Below are positions 48,811 to 57,305 of a stretch of DNA of 64,000 nt, piece by piece. Source of the DNA: an uncultured Odoribacter sp. (GTDB taxonomy: Bacteria; Bacteroidota; Bacteroidia; Bacteroidales; Marinifilaceae). Every line of letters starts with the position of its first letter. Position 1 is the stretch's first letter. Under the pieces are notes generated by a model, which was not told the DNA's origin, did not search any database, and saw nothing but the letters and a program-made list of their open reading frames with translations. The position numbers and the translations under genes are program-made. The DNA is taken from positions 25,230 through 89,229 of the forward strand of contig UQJP01000019.1 of assembly GCA_900541415.1 (NCBI GenBank), written 5' to 3'.

Positions 48811-49446
48811 TTATTCCGGGCGAATAAAGCCAGTAACAAGGGCGAGTGAATGCAATTGTGGCTTTTCTATTTCAATTACATCATACTGTGAGTTTTCCGC
48901 GACTAACAATAAATGATCATTATCTTTTCCCTTCTGTATTTTTCTTACGATTACCCCTTGCTTACTATTAATAACATAGGTTCTATCCCATTGAAAGAAT
49001 GAAGTGATGTCCATACACTTACATGCCAGTAGATCACCTGCATAATAATGTGGGATCATTGTATTTCCTCGCATTGTGATAAGAAAATCAGCATCTTGAA
49101 GCATCGGAACAAAATAAGTAGTTCCTTCAATATTTTCTCCCGACATTACAGCGGTAACATTATCCCATGAAATTAGAGGGATCATATTATTAGTATTTAC
49201 TTGCTTTTCCACAGGTTTTATATTCTGTATTCCCTCGAACATACTTCCCTCACCAGTAATCAACCATTTAAGATTTATATCTGGAAATTCCGAAAATATA
49301 TTTGCAATCGTCGTTGAGTTTAAAGGTGTATTCTTAGCTATACCTCGAAAATTACTTGAAGTAGTACCAATTTTTGAAAAAAATCTTTCTTTATTAACTT
49401 TCTTAAATTCAACAAGTTGAATAATTCTTTCTTTAATTGTAGTCAT
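48811..49446 (-). CDS. Phage repressor, HTH plus S24 peptidase-like domain
   Basis: 211 residues from the ATG at 49444-49446. Residues about 1-65 form an HTH-like DNA-binding part (ERIIQLVEFKKVNKERFFSK, then LKWLITGEGSMFE, common in Bacteroidetes repressors). The C-terminal part is S24/LexA-like (FLITMRGNTMIPHYYAGDLL; GVIVRKI). The usual catalytic Ser of GDSM is Thr129 here (GNTM), so autocleavage may be absent. It is divergent from the lytic genes, as expected for the lysogeny repressor. Confidence 0.88.
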   Translation of the reverse strand: MTTIKERIIQLVEFKKVNKERFFSKIGTTSSNFRGIAKNTPLNSTTIANIFSEFPDINLKWLITGEGSMFEGIQNIKPVEKQVNTNNMIPLISWDNVTAVMSGENIEGTTYFVPMLQDADFLITMRGNTMIPHYYAGDLLACKCMDITSFFQWDRTYVINSKQGVIVRKIQKGKDNDHLLLVAENSQYDVIEIEKPQLHSLALVTGFIRPE

Positions 49447-49469
49447 TTTATTTACAATTTTTCTTGTTT

Positions 49470-49498
49470 GTTGTAAATATATTTGCGAATATTGCAAC
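49470..49498. promoter_or_regulatory. Divergent early control region
   Basis: TATATTTG at 49478-49485 is a -7 element for the rightward early genes. It is embedded in an inverted repeat with half-sites near TTGTAAATAT (49472-49481) and ATATTGCAA (49489-49497). A repressor bound here would shut off the HTH/transposase operon. Confidence 0.5.
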
Positions 49499-49562
49499 AT
49501 ATTACTCGTATGGGTAACGCTGTAAAGTTAAGAGAATATTTAACAGAATAAAATATAAAAGT

Positions 49563-49760
49563 ATGGCAAAGCAAATTATTAAAAAAAAGAAAAAGGTGAT
49601 GCCTGATTTGTTGCCGCCGGGAGCAATGAGCGACATATCCAAGGTATGTGGATGTAGCCGAAAGACAGTATACAACGCTCTCCGGCGACAATATAAGGGT
49701 ATTATATCCGACAAAGTGAGAGCTTACGTTGTGGAAAAATATGGTGTTGAAAAAGATTGA
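49563..49760 (+). CDS. Small HTH protein (Ner/Cro-like position)
   Basis: 65 residues. A very basic start (KQIIKKKKKV) is followed by a helix-turn-helix (MSDISKVCGCSRKTVYNAL, residues about 22-40). First rightward gene opposite the repressor, the place held by Ner in Mu, so it probably tunes early transcription (inference from position). Confidence 0.75.
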   Translation: MAKQIIKKKKKVMPDLLPPGAMSDISKVCGCSRKTVYNALRRQYKGIISDKVRAYVVEKYGVEKD

Positions 49761-49817
49761 TATATAAAATAATCCGCAAATAAATTGTAGTTGAAAGCAC
49801 AATGTGTGCGGAAAATC

Positions 49818-49860
49818 CCGTGAACCTAAGCGGTTATTCACAGCAATAGTGACACGGGAA
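49818..49860 (+). promoter_or_regulatory. Branched hairpin before the transposase gene
   Basis: Outer arms TCCCGTG and CACGGGA enclose an inner stem GTGAACC/GGTTATTCAC, suggesting a folded leader about 20 bases before the transposase start. No known motif was recognised. Confidence 0.35.
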
Positions 49861-49878
49861 CAAATAAAGCAATAAGCT

Positions 49879-51891
49879 ATGCGAGCAATAATAAGTTACA
49901 AGGAATTAACCGATAACGGAATAATGACACCTGACACGATCGGTTGGTTACAAAAGTGTAATAAAATTAATCAAGTACAACGTGCTTGTAAAGGTACACC
50001 TGCATTATTCTTGGTTGATAGTTTGCCTATGAAGTATCGGGTGGAAGTATATCGCCGTTTTCCTGATCTGAAAGAAAAGGAAGAAAGCAAACCTTTCATC
50101 GAAACCATTGAACATGATGGTGCAGCCATTGATTTTTTCGAAAATTATATTTTAGATGACGGGCGGCATTTAAAGGCAGAAAAAATAAAAGAGTATTCTA
50201 ATAATGCAGCCGTTCTTAATGCTTTCTGTGAGGTTTTGTTACGCTCGGACAGCCAGCGGATCAAGCAGTCGCGCAAACGGTTTAATAAAACCGTATTTTG
50301 GCAAAAGGCAGCCCGCGCGTTGCCTCGAATAGCCGATACATATCAGCATAGTTTACCCAGTAATCCCCGACGGTTGCAGGAAAAGTTCAACCAATACAAA
50401 CGTGAAGGTTATGCGGCTTTGATTCCCGGGAAATATGGTGTCCGTACGGCTGCCAAAATCTGTACCGAGGAGCAGGAAAGCCTGATTACACAGCTTATCG
50501 CCGATGCCCGCAATCTTGATAATACACGGATCGCCAGTTTATATAATTTGGTCGCACAGGCACAAGGCTGGAAAACAATAACAGAATATGCTGTGAGTGA
50601 TTGGAAACGTAAGCTTGACCTTGTGACAGCAGGTGGTCGCCTCGGGACAACACGTTTCCGCGCGCAAAAGAGCATGCAGGTGAAGCGGTCACGCCCGGAA
50701 TTACCACTAATCTACTGGACGCTGGATGGTTGGACGGCTGAATTGCTCTACCAAAAGAATATTACACGAAGAAAAAAAGACGGCACAACTTACAATGTTA
50801 CCACATATACGAACCGACTAACAATTGTTATTGTGCTCGATCCTTTCCTTAATTATCCGGTAGGTTATGCCATTGGAGAACGTGAATCCCCGGAACTGAT
50901 AAAAGCAGCCCTCCGTAATGCAGTCAATCACACCGCCGAACTTTTCGGCAGGCGTTACCGAGTAAATCAGCTACAAAGCGATAATTACGGACGTGGAAAC
51001 CTTACACCATTTTATCACGTGGTTGCAGAGGCTTATACACCCGCCCGGGCGCATAATGCTAAGGCAAAAGTGATCGAACCATTTTTCAATTATTTCAATA
51101 AAAAATATTGTCAACTCTGCAAGAACTGGTCAGGATTCGGTATAACATCCAATAAGAATTTACAACCGAATAGCGAATTTTTGAACAAAAACCGCCATAG
51201 CTTTCCAACCGAGGACGAGTGTCGCCAACAATTAACTGCATTTGTTGAGCAGGAAAGAGCCGGAAAGCGACAACAGTATGTGGCTATGTTCGCACAATTA
51301 CCGGAAGAGCGCAGGCTACCTCTTTCAGATGAACAATACCTGTTCACATTCGGCGCGGATACAGGATACCGTAATACTCTCGAGGGAACAGGCTTACACC
51401 CTAAGATTGGCGGGATAAAACGCGCTTATGATTGCTTCGACATTAAGTTCCGGGAATATGCTCACGTAAAATGGACGGTAAAATATGACCCGGATAACCT
51501 TGACCGGGTGCTTGCAGTGAATGAGGACGGTTCTTTACGGTTCATGTTGGAGAGTAAACACGTCCAGCCTATGGCATTAGCAGACCGTAAGGAAGGGGAC
51601 GGCGATCACCTCGCCCGGATTAATCACTTCAATAAGCAATTGGAACGTGAGGTTACTAATAAGCTGGCACATACCCGCCGGACAGTGGAACAATTATTTA
51701 ACAACAACCCACAGCTTGACGTTGCCACCCGGTTATTGCTTTGCGATAGTCAGGGACAGAATAAAAACAATAAACAAACTCGTCGGTTACAATCATCCGA
51801 AATACAGGATATAGATTATCAGATTGTTACGAACACATCACCACAAACACCAACGAACACCGTTGATACTGACTATTATAGTGAATATTGA
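49879..51891 (+). CDS. MuA-type DDE transposase
   Basis: 670 residues, similar in length to Mu A (663). N-terminal DNA-binding part, then the RNase H-like core with Asp283 (YWTLDGW), Asp368 (LQSDNYGRGN) and Glu400 (KVIEPFFNYF), and a Mu-transposase C-terminal barrel and tail. It joins prophage ends to target DNA for integration and replicative transposition. Translation runs into the MuB-like gene 8 bases downstream. Confidence 0.93.
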   Translation: MRAIISYKELTDNGIMTPDTIGWLQKCNKINQVQRACKGTPALFLVDSLPMKYRVEVYRRFPDLKEKEESKPFIETIEHDGAAIDFFENYILDDGRHLKAEKIKEYSNNAAVLNAFCEVLLRSDSQRIKQSRKRFNKTVFWQKAARALPRIADTYQHSLPSNPRRLQEKFNQYKREGYAALIPGKYGVRTAAKICTEEQESLITQLIADARNLDNTRIASLYNLVAQAQGWKTITEYAVSDWKRKLDLVTAGGRLGTTRFRAQKSMQVKRSRPELPLIYWTLDGWTAELLYQKNITRRKKDGTTYNVTTYTNRLTIVIVLDPFLNYPVGYAIGERESPELIKAALRNAVNHTAELFGRRYRVNQLQSDNYGRGNLTPFYHVVAEAYTPARAHNAKAKVIEPFFNYFNKKYCQLCKNWSGFGITSNKNLQPNSEFLNKNRHSFPTEDECRQQLTAFVEQERAGKRQQYVAMFAQLPEERRLPLSDEQYLFTFGADTGYRNTLEGTGLHPKIGGIKRAYDCFDIKFREYAHVKWTVKYDPDNLDRVLAVNEDGSLRFMLESKHVQPMALADRKEGDGDHLARINHFNKQLEREVTNKLAHTRRTVEQLFNNNPQLDVATRLLLCDSQGQNKNNKQTRRLQSSEIQDIDYQIVTNTSPQTPTNTVDTDYYSEY

Positions 51892-51899
51892 TAATAAAT

Positions 51900-52751
51900 A
51901 TGAAAACATCTGAAAAACAATTTATTGCAAATAAACTCACAGAGTATTGCGAGATTAAAGGCAGCCAAAATAAAGCGGCTGCCACTTTGGAGGGGGTGAG
52001 TTCCGCCACAATCAGCCAAATAATAAATGGCAACTGGAGCCTGATTTCCGATGAAATGTGGAGAAGTATTTCTGTTCAGGTCGGCTGTACCTCTACCGGG
52101 GTTGTTGTAACCACGCGAGGATATGATAAGATTTATAAAACGATGAAAGATGCGCAGGAAAACGCCATGGTGTTCGGAATCATCGGCAATGAGGGGAGCG
52201 GAAAAACAGAAACCATTGAAAGTTATGGAAGTATTAATCGCAATGTATTTCACTTGAAATGTGCTGTGTATTGGAACCGCCGTTTTTTTGTGTCGGAATT
52301 GTGTCGCCTTATCGGTATCAATTCATCGAGTAGTTCAGTACCCGGAATGATGCGGGATATTGTTTCGGCGATAAAAAAAATGCAGTCACCGCAAATTGTG
52401 ATTGACGAAGCGGATAAATTGAGCGATCCACTACTGTATTTTTTCATTAGTCTTTACAACGACTTAGAGGATTATTGCTCTATCATCGTTACCGGAACCC
52501 CCTATTTGGAGATGCGAATAAAGAACGGGGTTGAGCGAAATACGAAGGGTTTCCGGGAAATATTTTCCCGGCTCGGACGCAAATTCATCTATGTACCACT
52601 ACCTGATGAATCGGATATTACGAAAGTATGTAAAGCAAACGGAATAACAGATTTTGAAATTATCAACAAGATCATTGAAGATAGCGATAACGACTTACGT
52701 CGTGTCCATCGAAGAATCCATGCTGAAAAAAAGCGTTTAAAAATCGATTAA
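51900..52751 (+). CDS. MuB-type AAA ATPase (target selection)
   Basis: 283 residues from the ATG at 51900; the TTG at 51888 overlaps the transposase stop and is less likely. An N-terminal HTH (GSQNKAAATLEGVSSATISQ, residues 21-40) precedes an AAA domain with Walker A GNEGSGKT (96-103, Lys102) and Walker B IVIDEADKL. MuB coats target DNA and activates MuA. The order after the transposase matches Mu. Confidence 0.92.
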   Translation: MKTSEKQFIANKLTEYCEIKGSQNKAAATLEGVSSATISQIINGNWSLISDEMWRSISVQVGCTSTGVVVTTRGYDKIYKTMKDAQENAMVFGIIGNEGSGKTETIESYGSINRNVFHLKCAVYWNRRFFVSELCRLIGINSSSSSVPGMMRDIVSAIKKMQSPQIVIDEADKLSDPLLYFFISLYNDLEDYCSIIVTGTPYLEMRIKNGVERNTKGFREIFSRLGRKFIYVPLPDESDITKVCKANGITDFEIINKIIEDSDNDLRRVHRRIHAEKKRLKID

Positions 52752-52762
52752 ACACTGTTTAA

Positions 52763-53401
52763 ATGGCAAAGGCGATTAGTAATAGGAATGTATTAGATGC
52801 CCGGTTTGAGGTGGCAGAATTTGAGAACGAATGGCTGGCTTCTTTTGGCAAACCCGAGCTCCGGGGAGTATGGATTATATACGGAGAAAGTGGTTGCGGG
52901 AAAACTCACTTTGCCATGCGGCTGTTAAAATATTTATGCGGGTTTGTGAACAGGGCGGCTTACGACACTTTAGAGCAAGGTTTGTGCAGTTCTTTTCAAA
53001 CAGCATGGAAAGATGAGAATATGATTGAAGTTGGTTCTAAGGTCATCGTGCTATCGAAAGAAACGATCAAAGATTTGAGAGAACGGTTAAGAAAACGAAA
53101 AAGCCCGGATGTTATAGTTATTGATTCGATCACACCATTAATAGGATTTACACGCGCCGTATTTATTGAGCTAATCAATGAGTTTCCGGACAAACTATTC
53201 ATTTTCTTAGCCCACGAAGAACATGGCAAGCCTTATCCGGCCATAGCCCAGCATGTTCGGAAATTATCAGAGGTAAAGATTCACGTCGAGGGTTATAAGG
53301 CATTTGTTACAACCCGTTTTAAAGGCGATAACGGTGAAGGTGGTGCCGACTTCATAATATGGGAAAAAGGTGCGAACGAATATTGGATTAATAACCTTTA
53401 A
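52763..53401 (+). CDS. Phage P-loop ATPase
   Basis: 212 residues with Walker A YGESGCGKTHF (residues 41-48 core) and Walker B VIVIDSITP near 117-125, in a RecA/AAA-like layout. C-terminal part ends KGANEYWINNL. Encoded 11 bases after the MuB-like gene. A nucleotide-binding protein for phage DNA metabolism; exact role unknown. It is separate from MuB because both Walker motifs and length differ. Confidence 0.75.
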   Translation: MAKAISNRNVLDARFEVAEFENEWLASFGKPELRGVWIIYGESGCGKTHFAMRLLKYLCGFVNRAAYDTLEQGLCSSFQTAWKDENMIEVGSKVIVLSKETIKDLRERLRKRKSPDVIVIDSITPLIGFTRAVFIELINEFPDKLFIFLAHEEHGKPYPAIAQHVRKLSEVKIHVEGYKAFVTTRFKGDNGEGGADFIIWEKGANEYWINNL

Positions 53402-53413
53402 TACATTAATAAT

Positions 53414-53890
53414 ATGAGTGATACAATGGATGATATTCACAAAGGTTTGCTACGTAAATTCCATACCCTTTGCGGACGACTGGGAATGACAGAGGCAGAA
53501 AAACGAGCGATTGTCGAGAGCTACGGTGTTGAAAGTAGTGTAGACATAGATACACATGATCTTATCGACATTTGTGCGGCTCTTTCCTCCCGGTTAGACG
53601 GTGGTAGCAAAGAGAAACTGGATAAGCTGCGTAAGCGTGTCATGGCTTCGATCGGCGGTTATCTTCGTAAAATCGGTAAAGAAAGTAATTCCGATCTGAT
53701 TAAAAGTATTGCCTGCCGATCTACCGGATACGACGCTTTTAATAATATTCCCGCCTCCCGGCTACAAAATATTTATTGTCTTTTTCTTAAAAAGCAGAAA
53801 GACATCGAAGCGGCAGAAAATATAGCCATAGAGTTATTAACCCGAAATTACACAATAACCGGGAAGTCTTCGTCCGATCTGCTGAATTAA
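53414..53890 (+). CDS. GemA/gp16-like regulatory protein
   Basis: 158 residues, helical and basic. The first half (HKGLLRKFHTLCGRLGMTEA, then a DLIDICAALSSRL-type helix) resembles the DUF1018/GemA-gp16 family of Mu-like phages, which alters host gene expression or DNA supercoiling. The assignment rests on this pattern and position only. Confidence 0.55.
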   Translation: MSDTMDDIHKGLLRKFHTLCGRLGMTEAEKRAIVESYGVESSVDIDTHDLIDICAALSSRLDGGSKEKLDKLRKRVMASIGGYLRKIGKESNSDLIKSIACRSTGYDAFNNIPASRLQNIYCLFLKKQKDIEAAENIAIELLTRNYTITGKSSSDLLN

Positions 53891-53918
53891 CGGATTTATT
53901 CACTTTAAAATAGATGTT

Positions 53919-54113
53919 ATGAGTAAAAAAAACAGTACACCGACTCGTGGGGTATCCTTCTGCGGATTGCTCACAATCTTATTTATTGCCTTGAAATTAA
54001 CTAAAGTCATTACGTGGTCGTGGTGGTGGGTTATGGCTCCACTTTGGCTGCCTGCTTTATGTATCGTTGTTTTGTTGGTACTGATTGCTTATTCAATAAG
54101 GCAACGGCGATGA
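53919..54113 (+). CDS. Small membrane protein with two helices
   Basis: 64 residues: helix 1 at about 13-28, a Trp-rich turn (ITWSWWWVMAPLW) and helix 2 at about 43-60, ending in basic QRR. This pattern is common among phage small membrane proteins, sometimes annotated as Fragile-X-F-like. Its stop overlaps the next start (ATGA). Confidence 0.65.
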   Translation: MSKKNSTPTRGVSFCGLLTILFIALKLTKVITWSWWWVMAPLWLPALCIVVLLVLIAYSIRQRR

Positions 54114-54424
54114 AATGGTATATCAGCGGTAAGATAACAGGTTTACCACAGGATCAGGTAGTCGCTAAGTTTACACAAGCCGCCGAGCAGGTGATTTCTT
54201 ACGGGCATAAGCCTGTTAATCCTCTCGATAACGGCTTACCCTTTGATGAATCTTGGAATAAACATATCGTGGCAGATATTGCTTTGTTGGTGGAATGTGA
54301 CGCGATCTATTTGCTTTCTGACTGGAAAAACAGCAAGGGGGCAAGAATTGAAGAAAAAATTGCACAGGAATGTGGGCTGGAAATCGTGATGCAACCCGTT
54401 TTTGCGGCTTATAAAAAGAATTAA
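54110..54424 (+). CDS. DUF4406/nucleoside deoxyribosyltransferase-like protein
   Basis: 104 residues from the ATG at 54110; an upstream frame start at 54014 lies inside the previous gene. Start MKWYISGKITGLP and ADIALLVECDAIYLLSDW match the DUF4406 type of Rossmann-like proteins related to nucleoside 2-deoxyribosyltransferases. It may act on nucleotides, but the catalytic role is unproven. Confidence 0.75.
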   Translation: MKWYISGKITGLPQDQVVAKFTQAAEQVISYGHKPVNPLDNGLPFDESWNKHIVADIALLVECDAIYLLSDWKNSKGARIEEKIAQECGLEIVMQPVFAAYKKN

Positions 54425-54442
54425 AATTTAATTATTGAAATT

Positions 54443-54760
54443 ATGAAGACAGAAGAATCAAGAACAACAGAAACCGACACAGGCGATAAGACAAATTTTA
54501 TTGAAAAAATGCGGGATATTAAAAAACAATTGGAAAGTTTGTTTGAAAACAATCCGGAACAGAAAGAATGTTGTGTCGTGTTTATGGCATCTCAAAATAA
54601 AAATGATGGATATATTTCGTCGGTCGGATTTACAGCAGGAACGAATGGGAACATTGTAAATAATATTGCAAATTCTTGTGAAGATCCTCGCCTATTAAAT
54701 CTGTTCCGGCACGGTATATCAATAGCAATGATTCATGAATTTAGCAAAGGAGGTAAATAA
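54443..54760 (+). CDS. Phage protein of unknown function
   Basis: 105 residues. An acidic, charged N-terminus is followed by a compact part with VVFMASQNKNDGYISSVG and LLNLFRHGISIAMI. Not recognised. Its stop overlaps the start of the Gam-like gene by one base (TAATG), and AAGGAGG just before that start lies within its last codons. Confidence 0.65.
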   Translation: MKTEESRTTETDTGDKTNFIEKMRDIKKQLESLFENNPEQKECCVVFMASQNKNDGYISSVGFTAGTNGNIVNNIANSCEDPRLLNLFRHGISIAMIHEFSKGGK

Positions 54761-55269
54761 TGGCAAAAAGAACAAAGATGCCTGTAATAACAGACGTAAC
54801 ACGGGTACAAATGGAGGAAGCCTTTGGCAAGTATGCTTTGGCTGAAGCTCAAATCAGTAGCATTAATTCTCAAATGGATGAAGCAATTGTCAATATACGG
54901 AAAGAGGGGGCTGCTAAAATTAGCCTCTTAAAAGAGGGACAGAAAGAAGCCTTGCAAACATTACAAGTATTTGCCATGGAAAATCGGGACACGCTTTTTT
55001 TGAAAAAGAAAAGTTTGGAAACTACACATGGAACGCTTGGATTCCGCACCGGGATGCCTGCATTAAAGACCCGAAAGGGTTTTACTTGGGCGGTTGTTAC
55101 GGAACTTTTACAACGAATTAATCCTGATTATTTACGAGCAACTTATGACGTAGCGAAAGATAAGCTACTCGCAGATCGGGACAATAAAGGAATACCGGAA
55201 CTTATGGATCAGATCGGGGTTGTTGTCGATCAGGGCGAAACGTTTTTTGTGGAATGTAAAAAAGAGTAA
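54760..55269 (+). CDS. Mu Gam-like host-nuclease inhibitor
   Basis: 169 residues. A long coiled-coil N-half (EEAFGKYALAEAQISSINSQ onward) is followed by LETTHGTLGFRTGMPALK, a signature of the Mu Gam family (PF07352), and a C-terminal KGIPELMDQIGVVVDQGETF. Gam binds DNA ends and protects them from RecBCD-type nucleases; it is homologous to Ku. A ribosome-binding site AGGAGG lies before the start. Confidence 0.88.
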   Translation: MAKRTKMPVITDVTRVQMEEAFGKYALAEAQISSINSQMDEAIVNIRKEGAAKISLLKEGQKEALQTLQVFAMENRDTLFLKKKSLETTHGTLGFRTGMPALKTRKGFTWAVVTELLQRINPDYLRATYDVAKDKLLADRDNKGIPELMDQIGVVVDQGETFFVECKKE

Positions 55270-55271
55270 TA

Positions 55272-55490
55272 ATGGAAAAAAAGCGGAAATATTGTCAAGA
55301 AACTATTGAGGTTTGCCGGAATTGTAAAGGTTGTGGGGTGGTACAGCCAACGCCTGAATTTCATCCCCATGGAAAAGAAATAATCCTCCCTTCCGTGCCA
55401 TGCCCCGTGTGTGCGGGGAGCGGAAGGATTAAAAGGAGGTCACATATTGAGATAACAATAACGCCTTACTCGGACAATCCTCCGGAATAA
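55272..55490 (+). CDS. DnaJ-like zinc-finger small protein
   Basis: 72 residues with two CxxCxGxG repeats, CRNCKGCG (about 15-22) and CPVCAGSG (about 44-51), as in the DnaJ cysteine-rich domain. One zinc ion is likely bound. Role in the phage unknown. Two bases after the gam-like gene. Confidence 0.65.
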   Translation: MEKKRKYCQETIEVCRNCKGCGVVQPTPEFHPHGKEIILPSVPCPVCAGSGRIKRRSHIEITITPYSDNPPE

Positions 55491-55568
55491 AAAAACTCGC
55501 CAACCGAAAAAACAGCTAACGAGTATTTGAGCGGGAACTCTTTTACAAAGTTATGTAAAGTTTCGGAA

Positions 55569-55793
55569 ATGGCAAAAGGAGTTCGATATAAAAGTACATC
55601 ATTACGCATTCGTGACATCTGTGCAATCACTAATACGCACTATGAAGTCGGTAATCAATCGAAGTGTTATAAAGCAATATGGCGACAATACATTGAACCG
55701 AAATATGGTATATGTTACCGGACTTACCTTAACTATATCGGAACTCCTTTACCCCGGGAACATGAGGTAAAACAACTTTCATTATTTGATTAA
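55569..55793 (+). CDS. Small phage protein, unknown
   Basis: 74 residues from the ATG at 55569; a TTG at 55527 is an alternative. Basic, with RIRDICAITNTHYEVGNQSK and KYGICYRTYLNYIG, which may form a helix-turn-helix. It ends VKQLSLFD, a QLSLF-like terminal motif that resembles clamp-binding peptides (QLxLF). Function unknown. Confidence 0.6.
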   Translation: MAKGVRYKSTSLRIRDICAITNTHYEVGNQSKCYKAIWRQYIEPKYGICYRTYLNYIGTPLPREHEVKQLSLFD

Positions 55794-55810
55794 TCTTTAA
55801 AATTTTCATT

Positions 55811-56335
55811 ATGTATTATAAAATAATAAACACTGACTGTGAAGTTTATAAAAAAATGGCTTCGTTGTTGGCAAAAGAAAAAGAAATCAACGAAAACAAC
55901 AAAAAAGCTTTGGCAGAGAAAATTCCCTATAAATGGGAGCAGTTTTTTGGATATTCCGGTCAACAAACTTTCAGTCGGACAAACGAATATAGTGGATTCC
56001 TGTTTCTTGAGCCGGAAAAAGTTGACAACAAAGTATGGAAGCAGGGAGAACAAGGAATGTTCTATCCGAATAGAAAAACAAAAGCTGGTCGTGAAATGTC
56101 TGATTTTTTGAGAAATAGGCTTGAAAAGTCATGGTATCGGGAACCTTTAAAAATATTAGGTTGTGACCATGATTTACGCCGTTTTAAATTTCCTTTTGTT
56201 GAACAATGTAACGATGTAATAATATTGTTTTTGGACGACCAACATATACCCGTTTCTGATGATGTTATAGAAATCACGTCAAAAGAGTTTAACTATATCC
56301 GGGATGAATATTGGAAAACAAAAGAAAAGAAATGA
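55811..56335 (+). CDS. Phage protein of unknown function
   Basis: 174 residues, charged helical start (KEKEINENNKKALAEKIPYK) and a mixed C-half (KILGCDHDLRRFKFPFVEQ). No family recognised. Its TGA overlaps the next ATG (ATGA). Confidence 0.65.
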   Translation: MYYKIINTDCEVYKKMASLLAKEKEINENNKKALAEKIPYKWEQFFGYSGQQTFSRTNEYSGFLFLEPEKVDNKVWKQGEQGMFYPNRKTKAGREMSDFLRNRLEKSWYREPLKILGCDHDLRRFKFPFVEQCNDVIILFLDDQHIPVSDDVIEITSKEFNYIRDEYWKTKEKK

Positions 56336-56493
56336 TGAAAAACATTCCATATATAATCTGGTCTGTTGCAATGATATATTTCTCATTCCTTCGTGAGGCA
56401 GAGATTGTTATTGCGATCAATTCGACTATGGGTATCTGTCTATTAATGAGTATTAATGATAGATTACAGGACAAACAAGATTTTAATTTTTAA
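56332..56493 (+). CDS. Small membrane protein
   Basis: 53 residues from the ATG at 56332, overlapping the previous stop. Two short hydrophobic stretches (IPYIIWSVAMIYFSF and IVIAINSTMGICLLMS). Unknown function. Confidence 0.5.
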   Translation: MMKNIPYIIWSVAMIYFSFLREAEIVIAINSTMGICLLMSINDRLQDKQDFNF

Positions 56494-56504
56494 CGAATTG
56501 AGCT

Positions 56505-56654
56505 ATGAATTTAAAAACAAAAATAGTTCTTTTTTTTTCTACGAAATGCCCAATATGCGACGGAACGTTACATGTTGTAGATGTACATATTACCACATTT
56601 TGGGGCGAGTTAAACGTGTATGAGTGCGATAAGTGTAAAAGAAGATTTATTTAA
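56505..56654 (+). CDS. Small zinc-ribbon protein
   Basis: 49 residues: MNLKTKIVLFFSTKCPICDG, then VYECDKCKRRFI at the end. The two CxxC pairs (CPIC, CDKC) are about 25 residues apart, forming a zinc ribbon. It resembles Mu Com in size and in the CxxCKR end, but no mom-like gene is visible in this window, so the link is speculative. Confidence 0.6.
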   Translation: MNLKTKIVLFFSTKCPICDGTLHVVDVHITTFWGELNVYECDKCKRRFI

Positions 56655-56736
56655 CGATTTGAACTGTCAAATTTTCTTTGACAGTTCGCATTTTTAACTG
56701 ATTGAACCGTTTAGCTCACCTAAAAACAATGGGACA

Positions 56737-57249
56737 ATGAAAGCAATAACGATAAAACAACCTTATGCTTCTTTAATCGTCAGCGGAATCAAGGACATTG
56801 AAAACAGATCATGGAAGACTAATTTTCGAGGGCGTGTATTAATTCACGCAAGTGGTTGTCGTGGCAAAAATTTCAATATCAAACTCACGGATAGCCAAAT
56901 GATTGAAGCATTTCCTTTTATAGGAAAAAAATGTTTTTTAGGCGACATTCCTTTTGGGGCAATAATAGGAAGTGTTGAAATAAAAGATTGCGTTCAAAAT
57001 CATCCTTCTATTTGGGCAGAAAAAGGCATGTATCATTGGGTGTTAGCGTATCCGTGGGCATTCCCGGAGCCGATTCCAGCTAAAGGAAGATTAAGCTTTT
57101 GGGAATACGCAGGAATACAAGAATCGGAGCTGGACGAAGACGGACACAAAGTTTGCATGTACACGATGAATGTCGAAGAGAAGGCACAAGTTATGCGCAT
57201 GATCGATCATTTTGAATGCCGTTATTGCGGAGGTCGATGGTATAAATGA
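56737..57249 (+). CDS. ASCH-domain protein
   Basis: 170 residues. The ASCH/PUA-like fold begins with the classic ITIKQPYASLIVSGIKDIEN signature and continues with GRVLIHASG and GAIIGSVEIKDC. ASCH domains bind RNA or modified nucleic acids. A C-terminal CRYCGG adds a possible zinc site. In phages they occur near nucleic-acid-modification functions; the role here is unknown. Confidence 0.82.
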   Translation: MKAITIKQPYASLIVSGIKDIENRSWKTNFRGRVLIHASGCRGKNFNIKLTDSQMIEAFPFIGKKCFLGDIPFGAIIGSVEIKDCVQNHPSIWAEKGMYHWVLAYPWAFPEPIPAKGRLSFWEYAGIQESELDEDGHKVCMYTMNVEEKAQVMRMIDHFECRYCGGRWYK

Positions 57250-57305
57250 AATAGCTCAAATTGACGGCTAATTGAGCCTTTCAAGGCTCACAAAAAAATA
57301 AAACT

